A stretch of 25,536 bases of DNA from Lachnospiraceae bacterium UBA7076. GTDB lineage: Bacteria; Bacillota; Clostridia; Lachnospirales; Lachnospiraceae. Shown one piece after another: positions 8,137 through 14,894 of the stretch. The stretch lies in the NCBI GenBank assembly GCA_002493625.1, contig DKZK01000001.1, positions 1 through 25,536 of the forward strand. The letters run 5' to 3'. Under the pieces are notes generated by a model that had not been told where the DNA came from, searched no databases, and saw only the letters and a list, made by a program, of their open reading frames with translations. The position numbers were made by a program, and so were the translations under genes. How positions within the stretch are numbered: the stretch's first letter is position 1; every line of letters begins with the position of its first letter.

Positions 8137-8431
8137 TACTTACATATATATACTTGTAATGGCTGTAGTTACATATTTAATTCGTGTACTGCCCCTTACA
8201 CTTATTAAAAAAGAAATAAAAAACAGGCATATACGCTCTTTTTTATATTATATGCCGTATGTTACCCTTGCAGTTATGACATTTCCGTCAATTCTGCACG
8301 CAACAGACAGTATATATGCGGGGTGGGCAGGAATGCTCGTGGCAGTATTTTTAGCGTGGAAAAAGCAAAGTCTGTTTTGTGTTTCTGCTGCGTCGTGTGT
8401 TGTAGTATTTATACTTGAACTGATTATTTAA
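8126..8431 (+). CDS. azlD: AzlD family branched-chain amino acid exporter, small subunit
   Basis: The small hydrophobic partner of AzlC. It is 101 residues with about four membrane segments and the family hallmark TYLIRVLPLTLI near the N-terminus, then RSFLYYMPYVTLAVMTFP. ATG at 8126 has AGGAGG about 9 bp upstream and lies within the end of azlC. The frame opens at 8108, but the extra six codons overlap the ribosome-binding site. It is the last gene of the operon and is followed by a strong hairpin at 8435. Confidence 0.9.
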   Translation: MQNNTYIYILVMAVVTYLIRVLPLTLIKKEIKNRHIRSFLYYMPYVTLAVMTFPSILHATDSIYAGWAGMLVAVFLAWKKQSLFCVSAASCVVVFILELII

Positions 8432-8434
8432 TGT

Positions 8435-8484
8435 GGGGCTGTCGCACTGAGGAGCAGGTTTTTGCATCTTAGCGCGACAGCCCC
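8435..8484. terminator. Hairpin between azlD and the repressor gene
   Basis: A perfect 11-bp GC-rich inverted repeat (GGGGCTGTCGC 8435-8445, GCGACAGCCCC 8474-8484) lies 3 bp after the azlD stop and 14 bp before the convergent repressor stop. A long T-run is missing on both strands, so it may be a bidirectional terminator or a member of the dispersed hairpin family found also at 3896 and 9702. Confidence 0.6.
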
Positions 8485-8498
8485 TTATTAGATATTTG

Positions 8499-9242
8499 CT
8501 ACCTTACTTTTGTAATAACGTGTCCGAATTTTATCCACTTCTTCATTTCTTTTGGCTCTTTGTCATCTATGTATATAATCTGACCATTGTCGCTTACGGG
8601 AATAAGCTGAACGGGACTTGTCTGTCGCAGCTTGCGTATATAAACTCTGTTGTTTTCCCTGTTTATAAATATTCCTGTGTCGCCGTCTCTTGGTGATTCA
8701 CGATGAACGAGCAGTATATCACCCGCATAATATACAGGGTGTAAATGATTTGATGTTATTTTTACTGCACAATCAATTAAGTCACCGTATATCTTTTTAT
8801 ATTGACCGATATTAAAGGGTTGTATGTTTGTGCTGTCATATATCATACCGTCGGTCATGTTACCGGTAAAAATATAGAGAGGAATGTAGTTCTCCTCTGA
8901 TTTGGAAATTGTTTTCCTGCCTTCCATAGAAAGCTCTGCCTCAAGGCTTACCAATGACAAAATGGCTTTCTGCCTATACTTGGGAAGCTTGGAAAAATCT
9001 ATCATTAACTGAATTTCAGGAGTAATATAGCCGCATAATTCAAAGAGCTGTTTTCCTGTAACAATATAAACAAGATATGCCACATAAATAGGTATATTGG
9101 CAGAAATTCCGTTAATCATATTTTTATATGAAGACAGAGACATTTCCAATTTTTGAGCCATCTCAGACTGTGTTAATCCTAATTTTGCACGTTCAATTTC
9201 GATATTGGCAGCAAAGTTATCTACAATTTGTCTTTTTGTCAT
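8499..9242 (-). CDS. XRE helix-turn-helix / S24-like repressor with degenerate protease dyad
   Basis: A LexA/CI-like regulator of 247 residues. Residues 7-60 hold an XRE helix-turn-helix (LGLTQSEMAQKLEMSLSSYK). The C-terminal part from about residue 118 aligns with the S24 peptidase fold. The usual G-D-S-M-x-P box is replaced by S-N-H-L-H-P (164-169), placing His166 where the catalytic Ser should be, and the catalytic Lys position in RVYIRKL appears to be Arg203. Self-cleavage is therefore unlikely (inference), although the fold and the dimer role may remain. ATG at 9242 is chosen because AAGGTGG lies 8 bp upstream; a GTG at 9254 lies inside that site. It is divergent to a repeat-rich non-coding region that probably holds its operators. 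Confidence 0.85.
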   Translation of the reverse strand: MTKRQIVDNFAANIEIERAKLGLTQSEMAQKLEMSLSSYKNMINGISANIPIYVAYLVYIVTGKQLFELCGYITPEIQLMIDFSKLPKYRQKAILSLVSLEAELSMEGRKTISKSEENYIPLYIFTGNMTDGMIYDSTNIQPFNIGQYKKIYGDLIDCAVKITSNHLHPVYYAGDILLVHRESPRDGDTGIFINRENNRVYIRKLRQTSPVQLIPVSDNGQIIYIDDKEPKEMKKWIKFGHVITKVR

Positions 9243-9327
9243 AACAAAAACCACCTTTCGATAAAGAATAATTGGTTTAACAGTTTAGTCGGAGCCGAAA
9301 ATAAATCCTTTTTATTTAAAGTAAACT

Positions 9328-9361
9328 AAAAAAAGGCAAAAATTTGGTCAGGACTTTTGCC
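9328..9361 (-). terminator. Minus-strand intrinsic terminator or attenuator
   Basis: Read on the minus strand, GGCAAAA (9361-9355) pairs with TTTTGCC (9341-9335) across a 13-nt loop and is followed by seven T. It sits about 90 bp upstream of the repressor start, so it would either end an upstream minus-strand RNA or attenuate a repressor transcript that began further upstream. Confidence 0.4.
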
Positions 9362-9384
9362 ATAAAAAATATTAAATTAAGAGT

Positions 9385-9404
9385 GTCATATAAAATTATA
9401 TGAC
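9385..9404. repeat. Palindrome, possible operator
   Basis: GTCATAT (9385-9391) and ATATGAC (9398-9404) form a perfect 7-bp inverted repeat with a 6-nt AT-rich centre. A 20-bp dyad of this kind upstream of an XRE-type repressor gene is a plausible operator; no binding data can be read from sequence. Confidence 0.35.
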
Positions 9405-9701
9405 TGGATCATTTTCGGCGAAATGGTTGAAAATGAAATTCTACGCTAAAATTATACTAGGTTTAATAAGAACTAGAAAGTAAAAACTTTTATTTACGGT
9501 GCAATCAGAAATGACCGTGGGTGCAATAATGAGTTTATCATAAATATATATTTCAGGGGAGATCTACATATAAATGGTAACGCTTCATTTAGTTTTAATC
9601 TTGGGGAGATGTTAAAACATATATAATCCACAATAAAAAGATGAATTGTATCGGTAAATGTTCCGGTAGAATTTCAGATAAAAGGATTTCACGTGAGCCT
9701 T

Positions 9702-9745
9702 GGGGCTGTCGCATGCAGGATATATAGTGCGGCAGCCCTTTTCCT
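9702..9745 (+). terminator. GC-rich hairpin with partial T tract
   Basis: GGGCTGTCGCA (9703-9713) pairs with TGCGGCAGCCC (9728-9738) with one G-U pair and a 14-nt loop, followed by TTTTCCTTT. It would terminate a plus-strand transcript from the preceding non-coding region. It belongs to the same hairpin family as 8435-8484. Confidence 0.55.
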
Positions 9746-9841
9746 TTAAGAAAATATTAAGAGTAATTTATAACTTGTTTAAACGTATTGCATACTGTTA
9801 TTTTTTGTCATAGGATAAAAAAGATAAAGGAGGGGCGTTAT

Positions 9842-10303
9842 ATGAACAAAAAAATAGTGATTGTCATTGGGGTGGCGGCTGTACTGATATTAGCGGTAGT
9901 GACAGGCGTGATTATGTTTAAGAAAACGGATTGGTATATGTTTTCGGACGAAAGCGGCGAGCTTAACATTATGAAGCTGGACGACAGCATTGCCTCAAAT
10001 ACCCAGAAAATAAATTTTGCCGATGCAGATAAAAAGGGGTATGAATATTATATTTTGGGAACGGTAACTGTATCGGAGGGAAAGGCGATGGTCGTATTTT
10101 CACAAAATGGCAAGGATATTAAAGAGATAGAGATGGAAAAGGGCGAGCATAAGCTTGAGGAATATAGCTGGAAGGGCGAGGAGGGGCCGGTTTCCGTAAC
10201 AATAAAGGCAACCTATACCGCCAACGGTACATATACTATAAACGCATACAGGAGAACCTCAAAAATAAGAAGCTTTATAAATGAAAAAATATTGAAGCTG
10301 TAA
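9842..10303 (+). CDS. Hypothetical membrane-anchored extracytoplasmic protein
   Basis: I do not recognise a named family. The 153-residue product starts with a short basic stretch and one hydrophobic segment (about residues 5-26), giving a signal anchor or an uncleaved signal peptide; no lipobox cysteine is present. The remainder, from KKTDWYMFSDESGE, is soluble and rich in beta-strand-forming sequence with alternating Thr/Tyr/Val near the C-terminus (VTIKATYTANGTYTINAYRR), suggesting a small beta-sandwich outside the membrane. ATG at 9842 is chosen because AAGGAGG precedes it by about 8 bp; the frame opens 18 codons earlier without a site. It stands alone between a terminator-like hairpin and the trp promoter. 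No terminator is visible after it. Confidence 0.7.
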   Translation: MNKKIVIVIGVAAVLILAVVTGVIMFKKTDWYMFSDESGELNIMKLDDSIASNTQKINFADADKKGYEYYILGTVTVSEGKAMVVFSQNGKDIKEIEMEKGEHKLEEYSWKGEEGPVSVTIKATYTANGTYTINAYRRTSKIRSFINEKILKL

Positions 10304-10406
10304 ACTGTTTCATAAATTGTTTGTTATATTGTTTCTTATATTTCTTAGCGTTTTCAGTGGGATTTTGATTTTTACGGAAATTTTACAGAAATTTTTGATT
10401 TTTTTG

Positions 10407-10434
10407 TTGACATATTTTCAGAAGCGTATATAAT
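10407..10434 (+). promoter_or_regulatory. Promoter of the trp operon
   Basis: A perfect TTGACA (10407-10412) and a perfect TATAAT (10429-10434) are separated by 16 bp. Transcription would start near 10441, directly before the T-box leader. With such a strong promoter, control is expected mainly at the terminator in the leader. Confidence 0.85.
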
Positions 10435-10440
10435 AAATTA

Positions 10441-10722
10441 TGTTTTAATTGAATAAGGTTCACTTAAACCTATGACGTGGAGATAACGTTATATGTGCAC
10501 TTACAGAGAGTCGGGGCGGCTGAGAGCCCGATAGAACGCAGTATGGCAAATGGACCACTGAGGGCATGGTCAAAGGAAGCAGTTCCGAGTATTCCATGAC
10601 GTTTGCATACGTTAGTTGCAGGAGGTATGTTTGTACTTCGTAAGGGCATAGATTTTTCTATGAAACAAGGTGGCACCGCGGAAATGATTATCCGTCCTTG
10701 ACATTTGTCAGGGACTTTTTTT
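10441..10722 (+). promoter_or_regulatory. T-box leader (tRNA-Trp-sensing riboswitch) of the trp operon
   Basis: The conserved T-box sequence is present as AAGGTGGCACCGCGG (about 10667-10681), able to pair with CCGTCC at 10692 to form the antiterminator. Stem I closes with GTGG (10477-10480) against CCAC (10555-10558). An AGAGAG bulge (10505-10510) and a GC-rich apical stem follow. Stem I continues as GTTATA with TATGGC (10542-10547). This leaves TGG-A at 10551-10554 in the internal specifier loop, so the specifier reads UGG (Trp). Uncharged tRNA-Trp should bind and prevent termination, switching on tryptophan synthesis. The pairing was done by eye. Confidence 0.9.
10694..10722 (+). terminator. 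Intrinsic terminator of the trp T-box
   Basis: GTCCTTGACA (10694-10703) pairs with TGTCAGGGAC (10706-10715), including one G-U pair, and is followed by seven T. It competes with the antiterminator for the CCGTCC segment. Confidence 0.88.
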
Positions 10723-10832
10723 GGTTTTTAGGGATGAGCAAAACGTATTATTTCTAAAATGCAGTTGTACAACAGAGGTACGGGAAAGCGGAGGTTTGCT
10801 CGTAGCTATTTGTAAAAAAAGGAGGTAAGAAA

Positions 10833-12332
10833 ATGATTTATCCAACTTTGGAAACAGCAATGCATCTTGCAAAAAATTATAAGGTGATTCCGGTCTGCAA
10901 GGAAATTTATTCGGATTTTACAACGCCGATACAGGTGCTTCGCAGACTTAAAAAAGTAAGCGGACACTGTTACATGCTTGAGAGCGTGGAAAATCAGAAA
11001 CGGTGGGGAAGATACACATTTCTGGGTTATATGCCAAAGCTTTGTGTGACCTGCATAAACGGAACCATAAAAATAACGGATGTAAACGGAAAGGTTATAA
11101 CGGAGGAAAAAACCACTCATCCAAGGGATTACATAAACAAAATCCTTGAGGAGTACAAAAGTCCTAAAATAGAGGGCATGCCGTCATTTACAGGCGGACT
11201 TGTAGGATATTTCGCCTACGATTATATCAAGTACAGCGAACCGAAGCTTAATAATGAAGGCTGCGATAAAAATGACGCTTACGATACGGAGGGCTTTAAC
11301 GACGTTGACCTTATGCTCTTTGACAAGGTGATTGCATTTGACAATGAGAAGCAGAAGATGATTATTATTGTAAATGCAAAGACCGATAACATATCGGAAA
11401 ATTTTACAATGGCAGTTGAGGAAATAGACAAAATAATAGAGCTTGTAAGAAACGGTGAGAAAGAAAAAACAGAAAGCCCTAAGCTTAAATCCGAATTCAG
11501 AAGCCTGTTTGACAAGGAGCAGTTTTGCAGCATGGTAAGCCGCGTAAAGAAGTATATATACGAGGGCGATATATTTCAGGTTGTGCTGTCAAACCGTCTG
11601 GAAGCGGATTTTGAGGGAAGCCTGCTTGATACTTACAGAGTGCTGAGGACGATAAATCCGTCGCCGTACATGTTTTATTTCAGCGGTGATGAAATAGAGG
11701 TTGCGGGAGCATCACCGGAAACCCTTGTAAAGCTTGAGGATGGCGTGCTTCACACATTCCCTCTTGCAGGAACAAGACCGAGGGGAACAACGGCTAAGGA
11801 GGATAAGGATTTTGAGAGAGGACTGCTCACGGACGAGAAGGAGCGGGCAGAGCATAACATGCTTGTGGACCTTGGAAGAAACGACCTTGGAAAAATCAGT
11901 AAATTCGGAACGGTAAAGGTTGAGAAATATATGTCCGTGGAGAGATACTCTCATGTTATGCATATGGGCTCAACAGTGAGAGGCGAAATAAGGGATGACA
12001 AATGCGCCCTTGATGCAGTGGATGCGGTTTTGCCGGCAGGAACACTTTCGGGAGCACCGAAAATAAGAGCCTGTGAAATAATACGTGAGCTTGAAAATAA
12101 TAAGCGGGGCATTTACGGAGGAGCTATTGGATATATTGACTTTACCGGAAACCTTGACACCTGCATCGCAATCCGGATTGCTTATAAGAAAAACGGAAAG
12201 GTTTTTGTAAGGTCAGGCGCAGGAATTGTGGCGGACAGTATTCCGGAAAATGAATTTCAGGAGTGCATAAACAAGGCAAAGGCGGTTGTTACGGCAATTG
12301 AGGCATCACAGGATATGAACAGGGATGAATGA
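10833..12332 (+). CDS. trpE: Anthranilate synthase component I
   Basis: This cytoplasmic enzyme converts chorismate to anthranilate with ammonia delivered by TrpG, the first committed step to tryptophan. At 499 residues it has the usual two regions. The N-terminal part carries the tryptophan-binding motif MLES (48-51) and RWGRYTFLG (57-65), so feedback inhibition is expected. The chorismate-binding domain carries GSTVRGEI, PAGTLSGAPK (401-410) and RSGAGIVADS (460-469). The GAPK and RSGAG motifs favour anthranilate over aminodeoxychorismate synthase, as does the operon. The ATG has AGGAGG about 8 bp upstream. It is the first gene behind the T-box, 110 bp after the terminator. Confidence 0.96.
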   Translation: MIYPTLETAMHLAKNYKVIPVCKEIYSDFTTPIQVLRRLKKVSGHCYMLESVENQKRWGRYTFLGYMPKLCVTCINGTIKITDVNGKVITEEKTTHPRDYINKILEEYKSPKIEGMPSFTGGLVGYFAYDYIKYSEPKLNNEGCDKNDAYDTEGFNDVDLMLFDKVIAFDNEKQKMIIIVNAKTDNISENFTMAVEEIDKIIELVRNGEKEKTESPKLKSEFRSLFDKEQFCSMVSRVKKYIYEGDIFQVVLSNRLEADFEGSLLDTYRVLRTINPSPYMFYFSGDEIEVAGASPETLVKLEDGVLHTFPLAGTRPRGTTAKEDKDFERGLLTDEKERAEHNMLVDLGRNDLGKISKFGTVKVEKYMSVERYSHVMHMGSTVRGEIRDDKCALDAVDAVLPAGTLSGAPKIRACEIIRELENNKRGIYGGAIGYIDFTGNLDTCIAIRIAYKKNGKVFVRSGAGIVADSIPENEFQECINKAKAVVTAIEASQDMNRDE

Positions 12333-12378
12333 TAATCGTGAATGACATATAGAAGGCTCAAATAGGAGGTAAAGGAAA

Positions 12379-13980
12379 ATGATATTACTGATAGATAATT
12401 ATGACAGCTTTTCCTACAATCTTTTTCAGATGGTAGGAGAAATCAATCAGGACATAAAGGTTATTCGAAACGATGAGATGACGGTGGAGGAAATTGAGAT
12501 GCTTGAGCCGTCGCATATCATCCTTTCGCCGGGACCGGGAAGACCGGCTGACGCAGGAATATGTGAAAAGGTGGTTGATTATTTCAAAGGGAAAATACCG
12601 ATTTTAGGCGTATGTCTCGGTCATCAGGCAATATGTGAGGTGTTTGGAGGAACGATAGGGTACGCGGATAAGCTTATGCATGGAAAAACCTCGGTGGTAA
12701 CCCTTGATCTGAGAAGCAGGATATTTGGAGGAATGGAACCGAAAATACAGGTGGCAAGGTATCATTCTCTGGCTACGGTAAAGGATAGTCTTCTTGACAA
12801 TCTAAAGGTTATAGCAAGGACGGAGTCGGATGAGATAATGGCGGTTGAGCATGTGGAATATCCCATATACGGAGTTCAGTTCCATCCGGAATCCATTCTT
12901 ACGCCAAACGGAAAGCAGATTTTGGAAAGATTTCTGAATATAAAGATTAAGAGGGAAGAAGAAAAATTTATAATCAAGGATATGATAACAAAGGTTGCAG
13001 GCGGTACGGACCTTGACAGGGAGGAAGCGCTTTCGGTTATGGACGAGATAATGGGCGGTAAGGCTGCGCCCGCGCAGATTGCCGCATTTCTTACAGGACT
13101 TCATATAAAGGGCGAAACCTCTGATGAAATTTCCGCATGCGCCGAGGGAATGCGGAAATTTGCAACAAAGGTTGACAGACATGGAAGGGATGTTATAGAT
13201 ATCGTGGGGACGGGCGGTGACCGCTCCAATACATTTAACATTTCCACTGCCGCCTCCTTTGTGACAAGCGCGGCGGGGGTTGCCGTTGCAAAGCATGGAA
13301 ACAGGGCGGCATCCAGTAAATGCGGAACTGCCGACTGTCTTGAGGCGCTTGGCGTAAACCTTATGCTTGAGCCGGATAAAAATTCTGAGGTGTTGCAGGA
13401 TTTAAACTTATGCTTTATGTTTGCGCAAAAATATCATTCAGCGATGCGTTATGTGGGACCTGTGAGAAAGGATATCGGCGTGCCTACGGTATTTAACATA
13501 CTGGGACCGCTCACAAATCCCTCAGGCAATACTCATCAGCTCCTTGGAGTGTACAAGGAGGATCTGGTAGAGCCGATTGCCGAGGCGCTTAAAAAGCTTG
13601 GCTTAAAGGCTGCCATGGTTGTGTATGGAACGGACTGTATTGATGAAATTTCCTTAAGCGCGCCTACCATAGTATGTGAGCTTAGGGATGGAGAAATAAC
13701 ACGCTACGAGATATGCCCTGAGCAGTTTGGAATTGCAAGCTGTGATAAATCCGACCTTGAGGGTGGAACGCCTGAAGAAAATGCGCAGATAATCAAGGAC
13801 ATATTCGCAGGAAGGCTGAGGGGTGCAAAGCGTGATGTGGTAGTGCTTAACGCAGGGGCAGCCATCCATATTGTCAAGGGCGTTTCCATTGACGAGGGCA
13901 TAAGAATCGCCAATGAGATGATAGACAGCGGTGAGGCAATGAAGCAGCTTGAGCAGTTTGTTGAGGCGACAAACAACTAA
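12379..13980 (+). CDS. trpGD: TrpG-TrpD fusion: anthranilate synthase amidotransferase / anthranilate phosphoribosyltransferase
   Basis: A bifunctional protein of 533 residues. Residues 1-190 are a class I glutamine amidotransferase that supplies ammonia to TrpE. It has DNYDSFSYNL at the start, GVCLGHQ with nucleophile Cys79, and FHPES with His169 and Glu171. Residues from about 202 are anthranilate phosphoribosyltransferase, which joins anthranilate to PRPP. It has the phosphate-binding GTGGD (277-281), then NISTAASFV and KHGNRAASSKCGTAD. The linker is about ten residues, mostly Lys/Glu. The order and fusion resemble enterobacterial TrpGD, although fusions have arisen more than once. AGGAGG precedes the ATG. 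The next gene, trpC, follows after 96 bp. Confidence 0.95.
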   Translation: MILLIDNYDSFSYNLFQMVGEINQDIKVIRNDEMTVEEIEMLEPSHIILSPGPGRPADAGICEKVVDYFKGKIPILGVCLGHQAICEVFGGTIGYADKLMHGKTSVVTLDLRSRIFGGMEPKIQVARYHSLATVKDSLLDNLKVIARTESDEIMAVEHVEYPIYGVQFHPESILTPNGKQILERFLNIKIKREEEKFIIKDMITKVAGGTDLDREEALSVMDEIMGGKAAPAQIAAFLTGLHIKGETSDEISACAEGMRKFATKVDRHGRDVIDIVGTGGDRSNTFNISTAASFVTSAAGVAVAKHGNRAASSKCGTADCLEALGVNLMLEPDKNSEVLQDLNLCFMFAQKYHSAMRYVGPVRKDIGVPTVFNILGPLTNPSGNTHQLLGVYKEDLVEPIAEALKKLGLKAAMVVYGTDCIDEISLSAPTIVCELRDGEITRYEICPEQFGIASCDKSDLEGGTPEENAQIIKDIFAGRLRGAKRDVVVLNAGAAIHIVKGVSIDEGIRIANEMIDSGEAMKQLEQFVEATNN

Positions 13981-14020
13981 ATTTAGGAAGGGCAGCGTCG
14001 GTCATTTGTTGAAGACAGAT

Positions 14021-14080
14021 ATGGAAATGACGGATTTTAAAGGATTAAAAAATGACGGATGTAAAAAGATGAAAAAATGA
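14021..14080 (+). other. Possible 19-codon ORF coupled to trpC
   Basis: ATG at 14021 opens a 19-residue frame (MEMTDFKGLKNDGCKKMKK) whose TGA overlaps the trpC ATG as ATGA. trpC itself lacks a good Shine-Dalgarno site, so translational coupling through this frame is possible. Its own ribosome site is weak, and it could be chance. The gap also contains a direct repeat, AAATGACGGAT, at about 14025 and 14050. Confidence 0.3.
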
Positions 14081-14862
14081 TATTAGATGAAATAACACAA
14101 AAAACAAGAGAGCGGATTAACCTTGAAAAGCAAAAGCTCCCGTTGACTGAGCTCAGGCGAATGGCGGAGGAGCTTCCCACAAACGGGGAATATCCCTTTT
14201 ACAAGGCTTTAAAAAAGCAGGGAATGTCCTTTATATGTGAGGTAAAAAAGGCTTCCCCCTCAAAGGGAATTATTGCGGAGGATTTTCCGTATGCAGATAT
14301 AGCAGCTTCCTATGAGGAAGCAGGCGCCTCCGCCATATCCTGTCTCACGGAACCCTTTTATTTTAAGGGTAGCGACAGCTACTTAAAGGAGATAGCGGAA
14401 ATTGTCAGCATACCGGCGCTTCGAAAGGATTTTACCGTAGACCCGTATATGATATATCAGGCAAAGGTGCTTGGGGCGTCGGCGGTTCTGCTTATATGCT
14501 CGCTTCTCGATAAAAATGAGCTTGCCGAGTATCAGGCGATTGCTGAGGAGCTTGGACTTTCCGCCCTTGTCGAAGCCCATGACGAATGTGAGATAGAAAA
14601 TGCGCTTTTTGCAAATGCAAAAATAATTGGCGTCAACAACAGGGACTTAAAAACATTTACGGTTGACATAAATAATTCTGCAAGGCTCAGAAGGCTTGTG
14701 CCGGAGGAGATTGCATTTGTATCGGAAAGCGGAATAAAAAATGCGGAGGACATAAAGAGGCTTTGCGAAAATGGAACGGACGCAGTTCTGATAGGTGAAA
14801 CGCTCATGCGAAGCAGAGATAAGAAAGCCATGCTGGATGAGCTCAGAAGCAAGATAGTGTGA
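14077..14862 (+). CDS. trpC: Indole-3-glycerol phosphate synthase
   Basis: This cytoplasmic TIM-barrel enzyme closes the indole ring of CdRP with loss of CO2 and water. At 261 residues it is monofunctional: there is no trpF domain at the C-terminus. The catalytic set is visible as CEVKKASPSKG (Glu55, Lys57, Ser60, Lys63), ALRKDF (Lys117), LVEAHDE and GVNNRDL, with the phosphate-binding SESGI and VLIGETLM at the end. The ribosome-binding site before ATG 14077 is poor (GATG at 8 bp), and the ATG overlaps the stop of a short upstream frame. trpB follows after 32 bp. Confidence 0.95.
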   Translation: MILDEITQKTRERINLEKQKLPLTELRRMAEELPTNGEYPFYKALKKQGMSFICEVKKASPSKGIIAEDFPYADIAASYEEAGASAISCLTEPFYFKGSDSYLKEIAEIVSIPALRKDFTVDPYMIYQAKVLGASAVLLICSLLDKNELAEYQAIAEELGLSALVEAHDECEIENALFANAKIIGVNNRDLKTFTVDINNSARLRRLVPEEIAFVSESGIKNAEDIKRLCENGTDAVLIGETLMRSRDKKAMLDELRSKIV

Positions 14863-14894
14863 CACATTATTATAAGAAAGGTTGAGGATGAAAC

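Larger units (their letters stand above)
9255..9787. other. Repeat-rich intergenic region with no convincing gene
   Basis: No open frame above about 28 codons is supported here. The region holds a 7-bp hairpin followed on the minus strand by seven T (9361-9328) and a palindrome at 9385-9404. It also has a 9-bp inverted repeat GCCGAAAAT/ATTTTCGGC at 9294-9302 and 9411-9419. Two pairs of direct repeats are present: GGTGCAAT at 9498 and 9520, and GGGGAGAT at 9556 and 9603. A terminator-like hairpin closes it at 9702-9738. The layout suits operators of the neighbouring repressor and/or a short structured transcript on the plus strand. Confidence 0.5.

Noticed and set aside
9642..9728. A 28-codon Cys-containing small ORF
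   Set aside because: It has no ribosome site and runs into the terminator-like hairpin at 9702.
12802..13296. A 164-codon minus-strand frame opposite trpGD
   Set aside because: It lies entirely opposite a well-conserved catalytic region, with no ribosome site or family resemblance.
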